Part shown: piece after piece, positions 36,964 through 44,130 of the stretch
Numbering within the stretch: position 1 is the stretch's first letter
Layout of the letters: each line of letters begins with the position of its first letter
Virus record (IMG/VR): IMGVR_UViG_3300036854_000038
Location: 1-50,235 of that record
From: a virus
Length of the DNA stretch: 50,235 nt
Direction: 5' to 3' (one strand)
The notes under the pieces: generated by a model
The model's database searches: none
Told to the model about the DNA's origin: nothing
Seen by the model: only the letters and a program-made list of their open reading frames with translations
Program-made: the position numbers and the translations under genes

Positions 36964-37253
36964 GACCCGCCCCCTACGGCCTGGTCGTAGGCGGCGATGA
37001 CCTCAGCGGCGGCGTCTCCATGCGGGGAGCCGGAGAACAAGCGCGCCGTTCCTCGGGCAAAGTCAACGGATCTGCGGGCGGCGCGCAGCTCGGCGGCCAT
37101 CCGGTCGCAGTCCTCGACGTACCAGCCGGCGATCATGGCGGCCGCGGCCTTGATAGCGCTGTTCAGGCCGTTGGTGAGGTCGTGGTCAAGGACGCCGACC
37201 CGCCGCTGGACCTCGTCGAGGTCGACCTGGCCGGCGGTGTGCTGCTCGCTCAC
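36960..37253 (-). CDS. Helical protein (97 aa)
   Basis: The GTG at 37253 overlaps the upstream stop (GTGA). The chain is almost all helix (VDLDEVQRRVGVLDHDLTNG, CDRMAAELRAARRSVDFARG) with no clear motif. It could be a small oligomeric regulator. Unknown. Confidence 0.55.
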   Translation of the reverse strand: MSEQHTAGQVDLDEVQRRVGVLDHDLTNGLNSAIKAAAAMIAGWYVEDCDRMAAELRAARRSVDFARGTARLFSGSPHGDAAAEVIAAYDQAVGGGS

Positions 37254-37513
37254 GACCCGCCACCCCCCGACCGGGAGCGGCGCAGGGTGGTGACGGCGTG
37301 CCAGGGGATGAACACGGTCTCGCCGGCGCCATGCCATTCGTCGCCGGGATCGGACTTGACGACCAGCATGGTGGGCACCTCCACCTCCTGGTCGCCCCAG
37401 GAGTAGGAGAGGAGCGTGCCCCAGACCGTGCCGGTCGTCAGGCCGACCGTGACCTGCTGGTCGATGAGCTCGTAAAGCGCGGGGATGCGGGACTCGGATG
37501 CGGCGGTGGTCAT
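37250..37513 (-). CDS. Small beta-rich protein (87 aa)
   Basis: Strands VTVGLTTGTVWGTLLSYSWG and VPTMLVVKSDPGDEW suggest an SH3- or OB-like barrel. The C-terminus is basic and glycine-rich. It starts at an ATG with GGGGGAA upstream. Unknown function. Confidence 0.55.
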   Translation of the reverse strand: MTTAASESRIPALYELIDQQVTVGLTTGTVWGTLLSYSWGDQEVEVPTMLVVKSDPGDEWHGAGETVFIPWHAVTTLRRSRSGGGGS

Positions 37514-37527
37514 GACGTTCCCCCTTG

Positions 37528-37695
37528 TCAGCGGCCGATCAGCGCGGCGCCCACCACGAGGGCGGGCAGGACCAGGCCGATCAGGATGGTGGGCAGCAGG
37601 CAGCCTGCGCGGCGGGCGGCCAGCGCGCGGCGGCGACGCCGGTCGTAGCGGCGCTTCGCGGCGTCGGTGGCCTCACGGTCAAGCCAGCGGCTCAT
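37528..37695 (-). CDS. Small membrane protein (55 aa)
   Basis: A strongly basic N-terminus (SRWLDREATDAAKRRYDRRR) leads to a hydrophobic C-terminal span (CLLPTILIGLVLPALVVGAA). It overlaps the upstream stop. A tail-anchored membrane peptide of unknown role. Confidence 0.6.
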   Translation of the reverse strand: MSRWLDREATDAAKRRYDRRRRRALAARRAGCLLPTILIGLVLPALVVGAALIGR

Positions 37696-37841
37696 CAGCG
37701 GCCGTCCTGCTCGTCCAGCAAGCCCCACAGCAGCTCGTTGGCCAATTCGATGTCGTTGAGCATGGAGGGCCGCAGCGTCTCCTGCTTGAGCAGATTGGCA
37801 GCCTGGATAATGCGTTCGAGCAGTTCCTCCTGGGTGGCCAT
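37695..37841 (-). CDS. Small helical protein (48 aa)
   Basis: The sequence ATQEELLERIIQAANLLKQE then ELANELLWGLLDEQ forms one or two amphipathic helices. An ATG start and a TGATG junction with the next gene place it in the same leftward unit. Found by hand in the gap. Unknown function. Confidence 0.6.
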   Translation of the reverse strand: MATQEELLERIIQAANLLKQETLRPSMLNDIELANELLWGLLDEQDGR

Positions 37842-37850
37842 AGGCACCTC

Positions 37851-37877
37851 CTGACAGTCGGGCTGACACGGTGTCAG
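37851..37877. promoter_or_regulatory. 27-bp operator element (CTGAC family), copy 5
   Basis: Half-site CTGACAGT, 4 bp, then CTGACACGGTGTCAG, a perfect 15-bp palindrome. It lies at the 3' end of the 90-aa gene, upstream of the 48-aa gene. It is the best match to the family consensus. Confidence 0.7.
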
Positions 37878-38150
37878 CTAGCGGGCATGGGTGAAGGGCG
37901 CGAGCCGCGCCGCGACCTGCCGGAGTTGCGCCCAGACCGGGTCGTCGCCGAGGCCGGGCACGTCGCCCAGGTCGCAGGGCAGCTTGGCGTCGGCGCGGGC
38001 CTGCAAGGTGCCGCCATCGGCGAAGCAGATGGTGACCTCGCCGTCGTCGGCGGGCTCGACCGCGGCGACCTCACGCCAGCGGCCGAAGTCCACCTCCAGC
38101 TTGGCCCGGGCGGGGATCAGCGAGGCGGTGACGTGGCGGACGATGAGCAT
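37878..38150 (-). CDS. Small protein (90 aa)
   Basis: It begins MLIVRHVTASLIPARAKLEV and has strands and helices of a compact alpha/beta fold (GEVTICFADGGTLQARADAK, PVWAQLRQVAARLAPFTH). It is one of the first genes transcribed from the immunity promoter. Unknown function. Confidence 0.55.
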   Translation of the reverse strand: MLIVRHVTASLIPARAKLEVDFGRWREVAAVEPADDGEVTICFADGGTLQARADAKLPCDLGDVPGLGDDPVWAQLRQVAARLAPFTHAR

Positions 38151-38159
38151 GGCACCTCC

Positions 38160-38438
38160 CTAGATCAGGCCCAGGTCACGGCGGAGCAGGCACACCCCGG
38201 CAAGGCGCATGCCGAGGAAATCAGCTCGCCATGACTCCTCATCGCCGACGTTCTCCGCCAAGCCAAAGGCGATGACCTGCGCGAAATACTCCCGGAGCAC
38301 GTCCGTGGTCAGGGCGATCCCCTTGCCGGTCAGTTCGTCGCGGATCGCGGCGGCTTCCTGGTCGACCGCTGCTCGCGTGCCGGGCTCGGCAGTGTCGTAC
38401 TGCTCGAGGATGCCGGCCATGAGCGTGTCGGTGTTCAT
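38160..38438 (-). CDS. Small helical protein (92 aa)
   Basis: Helices AGILEQYDTAEPGTRAAVDQ and VLREYFAQVIAFGLAENVGD, then a short hydrophobic tail. GAGGCACC lies upstream of the ATG. It follows the Cro/CI-like gene in the leftward unit. Unknown function. Confidence 0.6.
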   Translation of the reverse strand: MNTDTLMAGILEQYDTAEPGTRAAVDQEAAAIRDELTGKGIALTTDVLREYFAQVIAFGLAENVGDEESWRADFLGMRLAGVCLLRRDLGLI

Positions 38439-38457
38439 GCGGCGGTGCCTCCCCTTT

Positions 38458-38667
38458 CTAGGCGGCGTCGGTGACGAGTTGCTCGGCCCTGACCTCGAGG
38501 GCCTTGGCGAGCCTGACGCCGACCACGAGACCCGGGGTGACCGCCCCGGACTCCCACTTGCGGATGGCTGCCTCGGTGACGCCGATCCGGGCGGCCAGCT
38601 GGGTGCGGCTCCACTGCTTGCCCTTGCGCAGCCGCGTGAGAAGCTCGTAGTCGAATTGTGCGGTCAT
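38458..38667 (-). CDS. Cro/CI-like HTH regulator (69 aa)
   Basis: The chain is a compact HTH_3 fold: LLTRLRKGKQWSRTQLAARI, GVTEAAIRKWESGAVTPGLV, VGVRLAKALEVRAEQLV. It is the first gene of the leftward block, divergent from the 175-aa gene. Its promoter region carries the CTGAC-family operators, so it is the leading candidate for binding them. A Cro-like role is inferred from size and position. Confidence 0.8.
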   Translation of the reverse strand: MTAQFDYELLTRLRKGKQWSRTQLAARIGVTEAAIRKWESGAVTPGLVVGVRLAKALEVRAEQLVTDAA

Positions 38668-38689
38668 GGGCTGGACCGGCCTCCCCTGG

Positions 38690-38716
38690 TTGACAGTAGT
38701 TCTGACAAAGTTTCAG
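38690..38716. promoter_or_regulatory. 27-bp operator element (CTGAC family), copy 6
   Basis: Half-site TTGACAGT, 4 bp, then CTGACAAAGTTTCAG, the same layout as at 37851. It lies between the start of the Cro/CI-like gene and its promoter, covering the transcript start region. Confidence 0.68.
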
Positions 38717-38725
38717 GACACCGTG

Positions 38726-38754
38726 ACCCTACGACGGGTGCCCACCAGTGTCAA
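38726..38754 (-). promoter_or_regulatory. Promoter for the leftward block
   Basis: TTGACA (38754-38749), 17 bp, TAGGGT (38731-38726) on the minus strand, with the start expected near 38719 in the operator element. It should drive the Cro/CI-like gene and the genes to its left. Confidence 0.75.
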
Positions 38755-38790
38755 CAGCCGGCCATGCGTACACTCGTCAGAACAGCAGTA

Positions 38791-38820
38791 TTGACTAGGT
38801 TTTCGACACGCGGGTACGCT
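38791..38820 (+). promoter_or_regulatory. Promoter for the rightward immunity gene
   Basis: TTGACT (38791-38796), 18 bp, TACGCT (38815-38820) on the plus strand, 35 bases before the ATG at 38855. Family half-sites (ACACTCGTCAG at 38770-38780, CGACACG at 38804-38810, GAGTGTC at 38826-38832) surround it. This fits a divergent switch. Confidence 0.6.
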
Positions 38821-38854
38821 CCCCGGAGTGTCCACCCCTCCGAAGGAGCCACGC

Positions 38855-39382
38855 ATGGCGGCAGAGCAGGAGCGCGGCGGCGCCGCGTTCGGCGCGCTCA
38901 TGGCACAACGGGTCCGCGAGCTCGAGCAGGAGCGCGGCGAGACCATCACCCCGGCGCAGGTGACCCGCTGGGTCTTCCGCGAGCTGGACGACGAGACCCG
39001 CGCCTACGACCAGCAGCAGGCCACCAGGGTCCTCAAAGGCGAGCGGGCCTTCCCCGACACCGAAGAGGTTGACGCCTGGTGCAGGGCGCTCCTGCTGACC
39101 GGTGAGCGCCGCGCCCGCGCGTTCTGGACGGTCGGGCTGCTCCCCCCGGAGGTCGACGCCGAGCAGCTCGCCGCGGCGATGAACGGTGATGGTGGTGCCA
39201 GCAAAAGGCGCGGCCGGCATCTGAGCACCTACCGGGCCCGGCCCGGGGCGACCACCGGCGGCCGCAACGTGCAGCGTCGGAGGACTACCACCCGGTTTGC
39301 TCCGATCGCAGCTCACAGCACGTCCCACGCGGACCTGTCTGCGATCCTGTGCCACGGTGAACGGCTCAACCCGGCCGCATGA
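38855..39382 (+). CDS. Repressor-like HTH protein (175 aa)
   Basis: The ATG at 38855 has AAGGAG 6 bases upstream. The N-terminus has MAQRVRELEQERGETITPAQ followed by VTRWVFRELDDETRAYDQQQ and ATRVLKGERAFPDTEEVDAW, a HTH with an extended recognition region as in some actinobacterial repressors. The C-terminus is basic and disordered. It is divergent from the Cro/CI-like gene and just upstream of the integrase, the usual place of a prophage repressor. Confidence 0.65.
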   Translation: MAAEQERGGAAFGALMAQRVRELEQERGETITPAQVTRWVFRELDDETRAYDQQQATRVLKGERAFPDTEEVDAWCRALLLTGERRARAFWTVGLLPPEVDAEQLAAAMNGDGGASKRRGRHLSTYRARPGATTGGRNVQRRRTTTRFAPIAAHSTSHADLSAILCHGERLNPAA

Positions 39383-39744
39383 GCCCCCACCTGGTGGTCG
39401 GCGTGTGCATGGCCGCCGCGTTCCTGGGCGCTGCCACCGGCAGCGCCCTCGGCCACTGGGTCGCCGACCGGCTCAGGCTGGCATCCCCCCACGATCAACG
39501 TAACGATCGTTCCCCCATCTGTACGAAATTCCGGGACCGTAACACTGCTGTGACCAACCGGTCGGATGCTTCCGCCCCTCTACGCCGAGTAGAAGGGGGG
39601 CCCCTTGGAATCGTCCACGACCGCCGCAGTGGGCACGCGCCTGCTCGAACACTTCTCCGACCAGCTCCACCGTATCCCCCTAGGCTTCGGCCCCCGCCAC
39701 CTGGTCGCGCTGCTGATCCTGCTGGCCGTGGGGTACGTGGCTAG
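39379..39744 (+). CDS. Possible membrane-anchored peptide overlapping the integrase (121 aa)
   Basis: The ATG overlaps the upstream stop (ATGA). The N-terminus (SPHLVVGVCMAAAFLGAATG) is a signal or membrane segment. After about residue 40 the frame becomes Arg/Pro-rich and runs 140 bases into the integrase, so only the N-terminal part is convincing. It may be shorter or spurious. Confidence 0.4.
   Translation: MSPHLVVGVCMAAAFLGAATGSALGHWVADRLRLASPHDQRNDRSPICTKFRDRNTAVTNRSDASAPLRRVEGGPLGIVHDRRSGHAPARTLLRPAPPYPPRLRPPPPGRAADPAGRGVRG
39502..39511. promoter_or_regulatory. Short palindrome upstream of integrase
   Basis: AACGATCGTT is a perfect 10-bp palindrome, with a nearby ACGATC repeat. It is in the lower-GC 39480-39570 segment before the integrase and could be a regulator site. 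No stronger evidence. Confidence 0.3.
39575..39598 (+). promoter_or_regulatory. Hairpin covering the integrase ribosome site
   Basis: CCCCTCTAC pairs with GTAG-a-AGGGG (one bulge) around GCCGA. The G-run that serves as ribosome site for the TTG at 39605 is partly in the 3' arm, so integrase translation may be held down until the hairpin opens. Confidence 0.55.
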
Positions 39745-40960
39745 GCATGCACCGGACCCCCACGGCCAGCTGGCCGGTGCCCTGCCCGACTCGGGCAGCC
39801 TCCCAGACCCCGAGCTGTACATCGCCGGGCTGACCGGCGGCGGCCTGTGGGAGCGCTACAAGCTGACCATCTCCATGGACGGCCGTCACGAGCCGTCCAC
39901 CGTCGCCCAGTGGGGCGAGGTGTGGGACGACTGGCTCGTCTACCTGCACGCGGCCGGGTGCCGGCGCCGGCCGGGCCGCTGCGACCGTGGGGAGGGCTGC
40001 AAGGGCATCCCCTGGCAGCGCGCCCGGGAGCGGCACTTGAAGGCGTTCCTGGACCTGCCGTGCCGCAGCGGCCCCCGCAAGGGCATGGCCAAGACGGTCG
40101 CCACCAGGGCGGCCTACCTCAAGGCGATCAAGCCGGTGTACCAGTTCGCCGTCCGCAAGCGCATCCTGAGCCGCGACCCGTTCGCCGACGTCCGCCCACC
40201 CAAGGTCGGCGACGGGCTGGCTATCGCGTTCTCCCGCGACCAGCTCGCCAAGATCCTGACCGCCGCGGCCGGCCACGCCGACCGGCGGATCTACATCATG
40301 TGCTGGCTGGGCTACCACGGCCTGCGGTGCATGGAGATCGCCGGGTTGCGCCGCGAGCATGTCCGCCTGGACGACGAGCCGGTGCTGCTGGTGCACGGCA
40401 AGGGCAGCAACCGCCGGGAGGTCCCGGTGATGCGCCTGTTCGTACCGGTGCTGGCCGAGTGGACCCGGGACATGGGGACCTTCGACCCGCTGATCGTCGC
40501 CCACGACAACCAGTGCCGGCCGACCGCGCAGCCGCTCAGCCCCTCCCGGATCTCGGGGATGCTGAGCGACTTCATCCGCCACGACGCGGGCGTCGGCGGC
40601 AGCGCCCACCGGCTGCGGCACACCGCGGCGACGTTCATGCTCGACGAGGGCGACGGGGAGAACCTGCATCATGTCAGCCGGTTCCTCGGGCATGCCAGGC
40701 TCGACACGACGATGATCTACGTGCGCGCGCACCAGTGGAACGTCCGCAAGTGGGTCGACCGGATGCCGGACCCGGCTGACCCGACCCGCCGGCAGCCCCA
40801 GCCGCAGCGCCTCGGTGAGCTGCTCGGCGAGGCACTGCGGCAGACGCTCACCCCGGAGATGAGCCGGCGGCTCCGGGACCTCCCCGAGGACCTGGCCGCA
40901 ACCTACCGGCCGCTGCTGGAGCTTGGCCACCTGCTCGCAGCCGATCAGGCCGGCGGTTGA
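39605..40960 (+). CDS. int: Tyrosine integrase (451 aa)
   Basis: This enzyme is expected to recombine attP with a chromosomal attB. Catalytic residues are all present: Arg241 (YHGLRCMEIAG), His335 and Arg338 (AHRLRHT), His363 (FLGHARLDTT) and nucleophile Tyr372. The core-binding region is about 90-200. Residues 32-46 form a hydrophobic segment, unusual for an integrase. The TTG start has a GGGGGG ribosome site within a hairpin. It converges with the excisionase-like gene by 16 bases. Confidence 0.92.
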   Translation: MESSTTAAVGTRLLEHFSDQLHRIPLGFGPRHLVALLILLAVGYVARHAPDPHGQLAGALPDSGSLPDPELYIAGLTGGGLWERYKLTISMDGRHEPSTVAQWGEVWDDWLVYLHAAGCRRRPGRCDRGEGCKGIPWQRARERHLKAFLDLPCRSGPRKGMAKTVATRAAYLKAIKPVYQFAVRKRILSRDPFADVRPPKVGDGLAIAFSRDQLAKILTAAAGHADRRIYIMCWLGYHGLRCMEIAGLRREHVRLDDEPVLLVHGKGSNRREVPVMRLFVPVLAEWTRDMGTFDPLIVAHDNQCRPTAQPLSPSRISGMLSDFIRHDAGVGGSAHRLRHTAATFMLDEGDGENLHHVSRFLGHARLDTTMIYVRAHQWNVRKWVDRMPDPADPTRRQPQPQRLGELLGEALRQTLTPEMSRRLRDLPEDLAATYRPLLELGHLLAADQAGG

Positions 40961-41148
40961 CCCTCGCCGGCGGTTGACCGCAGCCATGCCTGCACGTCTG
41001 CCCACCGGTACCTGGGGGACCGGCCGGCCCGCACGAACGGTGGGCCGGTCCCCTGGCTGCGCCAGCGTGCCAGGGTGCGCCGCGAGACCTTCAACTCGCG
41101 GGCAAGCTCGGCAGCGGTCAGCAACTCGCCAGGCTCATGTTCACGCAT
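40945..41148 (-). CDS. Excisionase-like MerR-type HTH protein (67 aa)
   Basis: EHEPGELLTAAELARELKVS, RRTLARWRSQGTGPPFVRAG and YRWADVQAWL give the winged-HTH order of small excisionases. It overlaps the integrase 3' end in a convergent arrangement typical of int/xis modules in actinomycete integrative elements. It is expected to direct excision. Confidence 0.82.
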   Translation of the reverse strand: MREHEPGELLTAAELARELKVSRRTLARWRSQGTGPPFVRAGRSPRYRWADVQAWLRSTAGEGQPPA

Positions 41149-41411
41149 CGGACCCCCAAGGCCATCAGGGGCGGATTGTACCCGCCCGGCACCTGATGGC
41201 ATCACCCGGCGACTCGGGGCATCTACGGTCAGCATCCTTCGTCATCCTCCGGCACTACTTGACATCTTCGGGGAGCCTGGCGAACGATGACACAGGCGGG
41301 GCGTGGTGTCCTCTTGGACCCCCAAGGCCATCGGGACGCCGCGCCCCAGAAAAGAAAGGCTCCCCGGGCGCGACCGGGAAGCCTTTCATCGGAGCAAGAG
41401 GGGGCCACCTC
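41149..41411. other. Candidate attP region with 17-bp direct repeats
   Basis: This 263-bp gap next to xis holds no gene. GGACCCCCAAGGCCATC occurs at 41150-41166 and again at 41316-41332, exactly 166 bp apart. Such repeats could be integrase or excisionase arm sites flanking a core. No clear tRNA 3' end is visible, so the core is not identified. Confidence 0.45.
41354..41387 (-). terminator. Strong terminator hairpin
   Basis: Arms 41354-41367 and 41374-41387 pair over 14 positions with one C.A mismatch. Read on the minus strand it is followed by CTTTTCTGG, a good T-tail. It would stop leftward transcription coming from the resolvase block before it enters xis. Confidence 0.75.
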
Positions 41412-41603
41412 ATGCCCACTACGGGTGAAGTCTACGCGGCCTTGGCTGCCGAAGCAGCCGGCCTGCGGTTCCAGGTCAAGCGGTTCCTGCGCCTGCTGCG
41501 GGAAGCCGGCGTCGACCCTCCCGGCAGCCTGGCAGGCGCCGAGCGGACTCTCCACCAGCTTGAGGAGACCATGGCCGAGCAGGCAAGGCAGGCGGCGCAA
41601 TGA
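41412..41603 (+). CDS. Small helical protein (63 aa)
   Basis: PTTGEVYAALAAEAAGLRFQ runs into a charged helix ending EETMAEQARQAAQ. It overlaps the next gene by ATGA. Unknown function. The ribosome site is weak (AGAGGGG). Confidence 0.55.
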   Translation: MPTTGEVYAALAAEAAGLRFQVKRFLRLLREAGVDPPGSLAGAERTLHQLEETMAEQARQAAQ

Positions 41604-41893
41604 TCGCGGTCGTCAGCCCGACCCGCCGCGTGGTGTTGTGTACCCCGCCGCCACCCGGGACCGTCGTCCAGCAGCTCCAGGTCAGCCCGGGTACCCCGTC
41701 CGCGAAGGTCCTCGCGGGTGCCGCGCAGGTGCTGGAGCCGGCCGCGGTCGTCGAGCTGTGGCAGCGGCTGGCCAGCGCCGGTGACGACGTCGACCTTGAC
41801 AGGGTGCTCGAGCATGCCGCGCAGGTGCTGCCACCCGGCAAGGTCGACGAGCTCCGCGAGCTGCTGGAACCACCGTTCCAACGGGCGGATTAG
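41600..41893 (+). CDS. Small protein (97 aa)
   Basis: A strand-rich N-terminus (IAVVSPTRRVVLCTPPPPGT) precedes helices (AAVVELWQRLASAGDDVDLD, KVDELRELLEPPFQ). It is coupled to the 63-aa gene. Unknown function. Confidence 0.55.
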   Translation: MIAVVSPTRRVVLCTPPPPGTVVQQLQVSPGTPSAKVLAGAAQVLEPAAVVELWQRLASAGDDVDLDRVLEHAAQVLPPGKVDELRELLEPPFQRAD

Positions 41894-41986
41894 CCGTAAC
41901 CGTCCGCAACAGTGTAACTGCCTGGAACAACCTACGGCGCGTAGATTGTCCTTTAGCCATCGCGCGAACAAGGGGGGCGTTTGGCC

Positions 41987-42187
41987 GTGGCATCCGCAAT
42001 CCCACCGCGACGCAGGTTCCACCGCGAGACCGCGGGCCTGTCGAGCAAGATCACCCACGTCCTCGAGGCCGCCGCCGAAGAAGGTGTCGACATCCACAAC
42101 CACGTCTTCAATCTGCTGCTCGACACCAAACGCTGGGCGGACCAGCAACGCGGCGAGCCGGACGGCAAACCCAAGGACGGGGTCTAG
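41987..42187 (+). CDS. Small protein (66 aa)
   Basis: GTG start, with AAGGGGGG 9 bases upstream; a TTG at 41981 is possible. It contains RRRFHRETAGLSSKITHVLE and NHVFNLLLDTKRWAD. The upstream 93 bases carry the palindrome CTACG-GCG-CGTAG (41932-41944), a possible operator. Unknown function. Confidence 0.55.
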   Translation: MASAIPPRRRFHRETAGLSSKITHVLEAAAEEGVDIHNHVFNLLLDTKRWADQQRGEPDGKPKDGV

Positions 42188-42199
42188 CGGCCGGCTTGG

Positions 42200-42528
42200 T
42201 CAGCGGAGCACTGACGTGTCATCAATTTCCGGGTCAAACCCGAGGCGGGCCACGCAGTCGGCCTCCCATGATCCCGGCCGGCGGGCGAGCAGGCGGGTCA
42301 TCCCGCCGGCCTTGGCGCTGGCCTGGCGGATGCCGTCCGACAGCCAGCCGGCAATCTCGATGCCGTCGGCGTGCGCCCAGCCGATCAGCGTGGCCAGCGC
42401 GTCGGTGTACTCCGTGGCGTACTCCGTACTCCACGGCGGGGCTCTGGGTCGAGGTCGCTGCCGGGTCGGATAATCTGCTGGTCGTCAGCAGTTCTGCCAG
42501 TGGCTGAGTCGATTGGGTTGTCGGTCAT
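42200..42528 (-). pseudogene. Frameshifted gene (109 aa if restored)
   Basis: The ATG at 42528 overlaps the resolvase stop and reads MTDNPIDSATGRTADDQQII. After SDLDPEP the frame runs out, while the next frame continues naturally (TEYTDALATLIGWAHADGIE, EADCVARLGFDPEIDDTSVL) to a TGA at 42200. Adding one C to the C-run near 42438 restores a single open frame (PEPPPWSTEYATEY). The total is one base short of a multiple of three. It is either a genuine mutation or an assembly error. Three copies of GGAGTAC nearby may favour slippage. Confidence 0.7.
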
Positions 42529-43229
42529 TGGCTTTCCTCCCGGAGGCGGCGGGACAGGGTGGTGCGGGCCATGCCGACCGCGCCGGCGACCTCGTCAAGG
42601 CTCAGCCCGCCCGCGGTCAGCAGCTCCCTTGCGCGCGTGACCTGACCTGCGTCGTTGTGCCGTGGACGGCCTCCTGTGCGGCCTCGCGCGCGCGCTGCTT
42701 CCAGGCCAGCGCGGGTGCGTTCGCGGAGCAGGTCCCGCTCGAACTCGGCCAGCGCCGCCATGATGTGGAACAGCAGCCTGCCGGCCGGCGTGCTGGTGTC
42801 CAGCGCCTCGGAGAGGCTGTGGAAGGCGACGCCGCGGCGCTCCAGCTCGCCGACGACCTCCAGGAGGTGCTTGAGGCTGCGGCCGAGCCGGTCCAGCTTC
42901 CACACGACCAGCGTGTCCCCCGGGCGCAGCTGCTCCAGGAGCGCGTCGAGCTCCGGGCGGTCCTGGCGGGCGCCGCTGGCGTGGTCGGTGAACACCCGCC
43001 GGCAGCCGGCCCGCTGGAGCGCGTCAAGTTGGAGCTCGGGATGCTGGTCGACGGTGGACACGCGGGCGTAGCCGAGCTGGTAGCCGGACCACTCTGGCGG
43101 CGGGCCGAAACCCGTCGTGTCGGCCTGGTCGGCGGCCAGGGTTTTGGTCGACGGTTTTGGTCCCGGACGATCGCCGTTGGCGCCGGCCGGGCCCGGGTCG
43201 ACCACAAGGGAGCGTTTCTGCCCGGTCAC
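42525..43229 (-). CDS. Serine resolvase/invertase (234 aa)
   Basis: A Tn3/Pin-type recombinase: nucleophile Ser58 in GYARVSTVDQ, then LVVWKLDRLGRSLKHLLEVV, EALDTSTPAGRLLFHIMAAL and EFERDLLRERTRAGLEAARA. A C-terminal HTH (LSLDEVAGAVGMARTTLSRR) completes it. The N-terminal 50 residues are a non-canonical extension (VTGQKRSLVVDPGPAGANGD). The GTG overlaps the upstream stop. A role in resolving dimers of a circular form fits the plasmid-like block. Confidence 0.9.
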   Translation of the reverse strand: MTGQKRSLVVDPGPAGANGDRPGPKPSTKTLAADQADTTGFGPPPEWSGYQLGYARVSTVDQHPELQLDALQRAGCRRVFTDHASGARQDRPELDALLEQLRPGDTLVVWKLDRLGRSLKHLLEVVGELERRGVAFHSLSEALDTSTPAGRLLFHIMAALAEFERDLLRERTRAGLEAARARGRTGGRPRHNDAGQVTRARELLTAGGLSLDEVAGAVGMARTTLSRRLREESQ

Positions 43230-43684
43230 GTCTTGCTCGCTCGGTCGTAGTCGTCGAGCCACCGCTGCGCGTATTCGCTGAGCCGGTAGTACTCCTCCGG
43301 GTGCAGCTTCGGATCGCCGCCGTGCTTGCGCTTCATCCAGCCGAGCAGGTCGCCGATGATCTCGAAGGCTTCCTGATCGGCCTTGCGCAGCCGTTCGACC
43401 TCGCCGATGAGGTGGTCGGTATCGTCGGGGGCATGGGCGATGAACTCAGCGTCTTCGCGTTTCCAGACGCCAGCTTCACCATGTTCGGTCGCCACGATAC
43501 TGTCGTCGTCTTCCCGGCCGAGGATGTCCCAGTGCCACTGGGCCGACTCCTCATGTGATGGCCGTGAGCGGCGCCATGCTTCGCCGATCCGATCGTGAAC
43601 CCGCCACGGCGGCCGGGTGATGGCTGCTCTGCGAGCCTTGATCTGGTCGAGGTTGAGCGGATCGGGGACGGCAGGGTCAGTCAT
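43226..43684 (-). CDS. Conserved helical protein (152 aa)
   Basis: DPLNLDQIKARRAAITRPPW followed by HDRIGEAWRRSRPSHEESAQ, then DAEFIAHAPDDTDHLIGEVE and a C-terminal helical region. This layout recurs in Streptomyces phage and plasmid proteins of unknown function. It overlaps the resolvase by GTGA. Confidence 0.65.
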   Translation of the reverse strand: MTDPAVPDPLNLDQIKARRAAITRPPWRVHDRIGEAWRRSRPSHEESAQWHWDILGREDDDSIVATEHGEAGVWKREDAEFIAHAPDDTDHLIGEVERLRKADQEAFEIIGDLLGWMKRKHGGDPKLHPEEYYRLSEYAQRWLDDYDRASKT

Positions 43685-43718
43685 GCGGCGGCCTTTCTCC
43701 CGTAGCGTTTCTGCCCGG

Positions 43719-43838
43719 TCACCAGTCGTTCCCCCGGCGCGGCCTGTTCAGCAGCCATATCAGCAGCAGACCGAGCGCGCATCCAATGACTGCGCCCAAC
43801 ACGCTCCAGCCGGCGGCAACCCAATCAGCGTGCGTCAT
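43719..43838 (-). CDS. Small membrane peptide (39 aa)
   Basis: VAAGWSVLGAVIGCALGLLL then IWLLNRPRRG is one hydrophobic span with a basic end. GGAGG lies 7 bases before the ATG. Unknown. It resembles short anchor peptides in conjugative elements. Confidence 0.55.
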   Translation of the reverse strand: MTHADWVAAGWSVLGAVIGCALGLLLIWLLNRPRRGNDW

Positions 43839-44130
43839 GCTGTGACCTCCCGGTACCTGATCGCCGCGTGGCCGCGTCAAGGTCGGCGCGCAGCGTGCGG
43901 ACCAGCCAGTTGAGCATCCGCTCGTCCACCGGGTCGTCGCCGAGTGGCCGCAGCGCGCCGACCAGGGTCGCATAGGCACTGATCGTGCGGCGGGCTATCT
44001 CGCGGTCGGGGCGAAGCTCCGATTCCGGGGCGTCGCTGTTGACGAAGGGGTCGAGCAGGTCGCGGAGCAGGCCGAGCGCTTCGGCGACCTGCTCGGCGGG
44101 CACCGTCGGCGCGGGACGGGTCTGGGTCAT
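43825..44130 (-). CDS. Small helical protein (101 aa)
   Basis: EQVAEALGLLRDLLDPFVNS and RMLNWLVRTLRADLDAATRR are amphipathic helices. The 5' and 3' ends overlap neighbours. Part of the leftward plasmid-like block. Unknown function. Confidence 0.55.
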   Translation of the reverse strand: MTQTRPAPTVPAEQVAEALGLLRDLLDPFVNSDAPESELRPDREIARRTISAYATLVGALRPLGDDPVDERMLNWLVRTLRADLDAATRRSGTGRSQHDAR

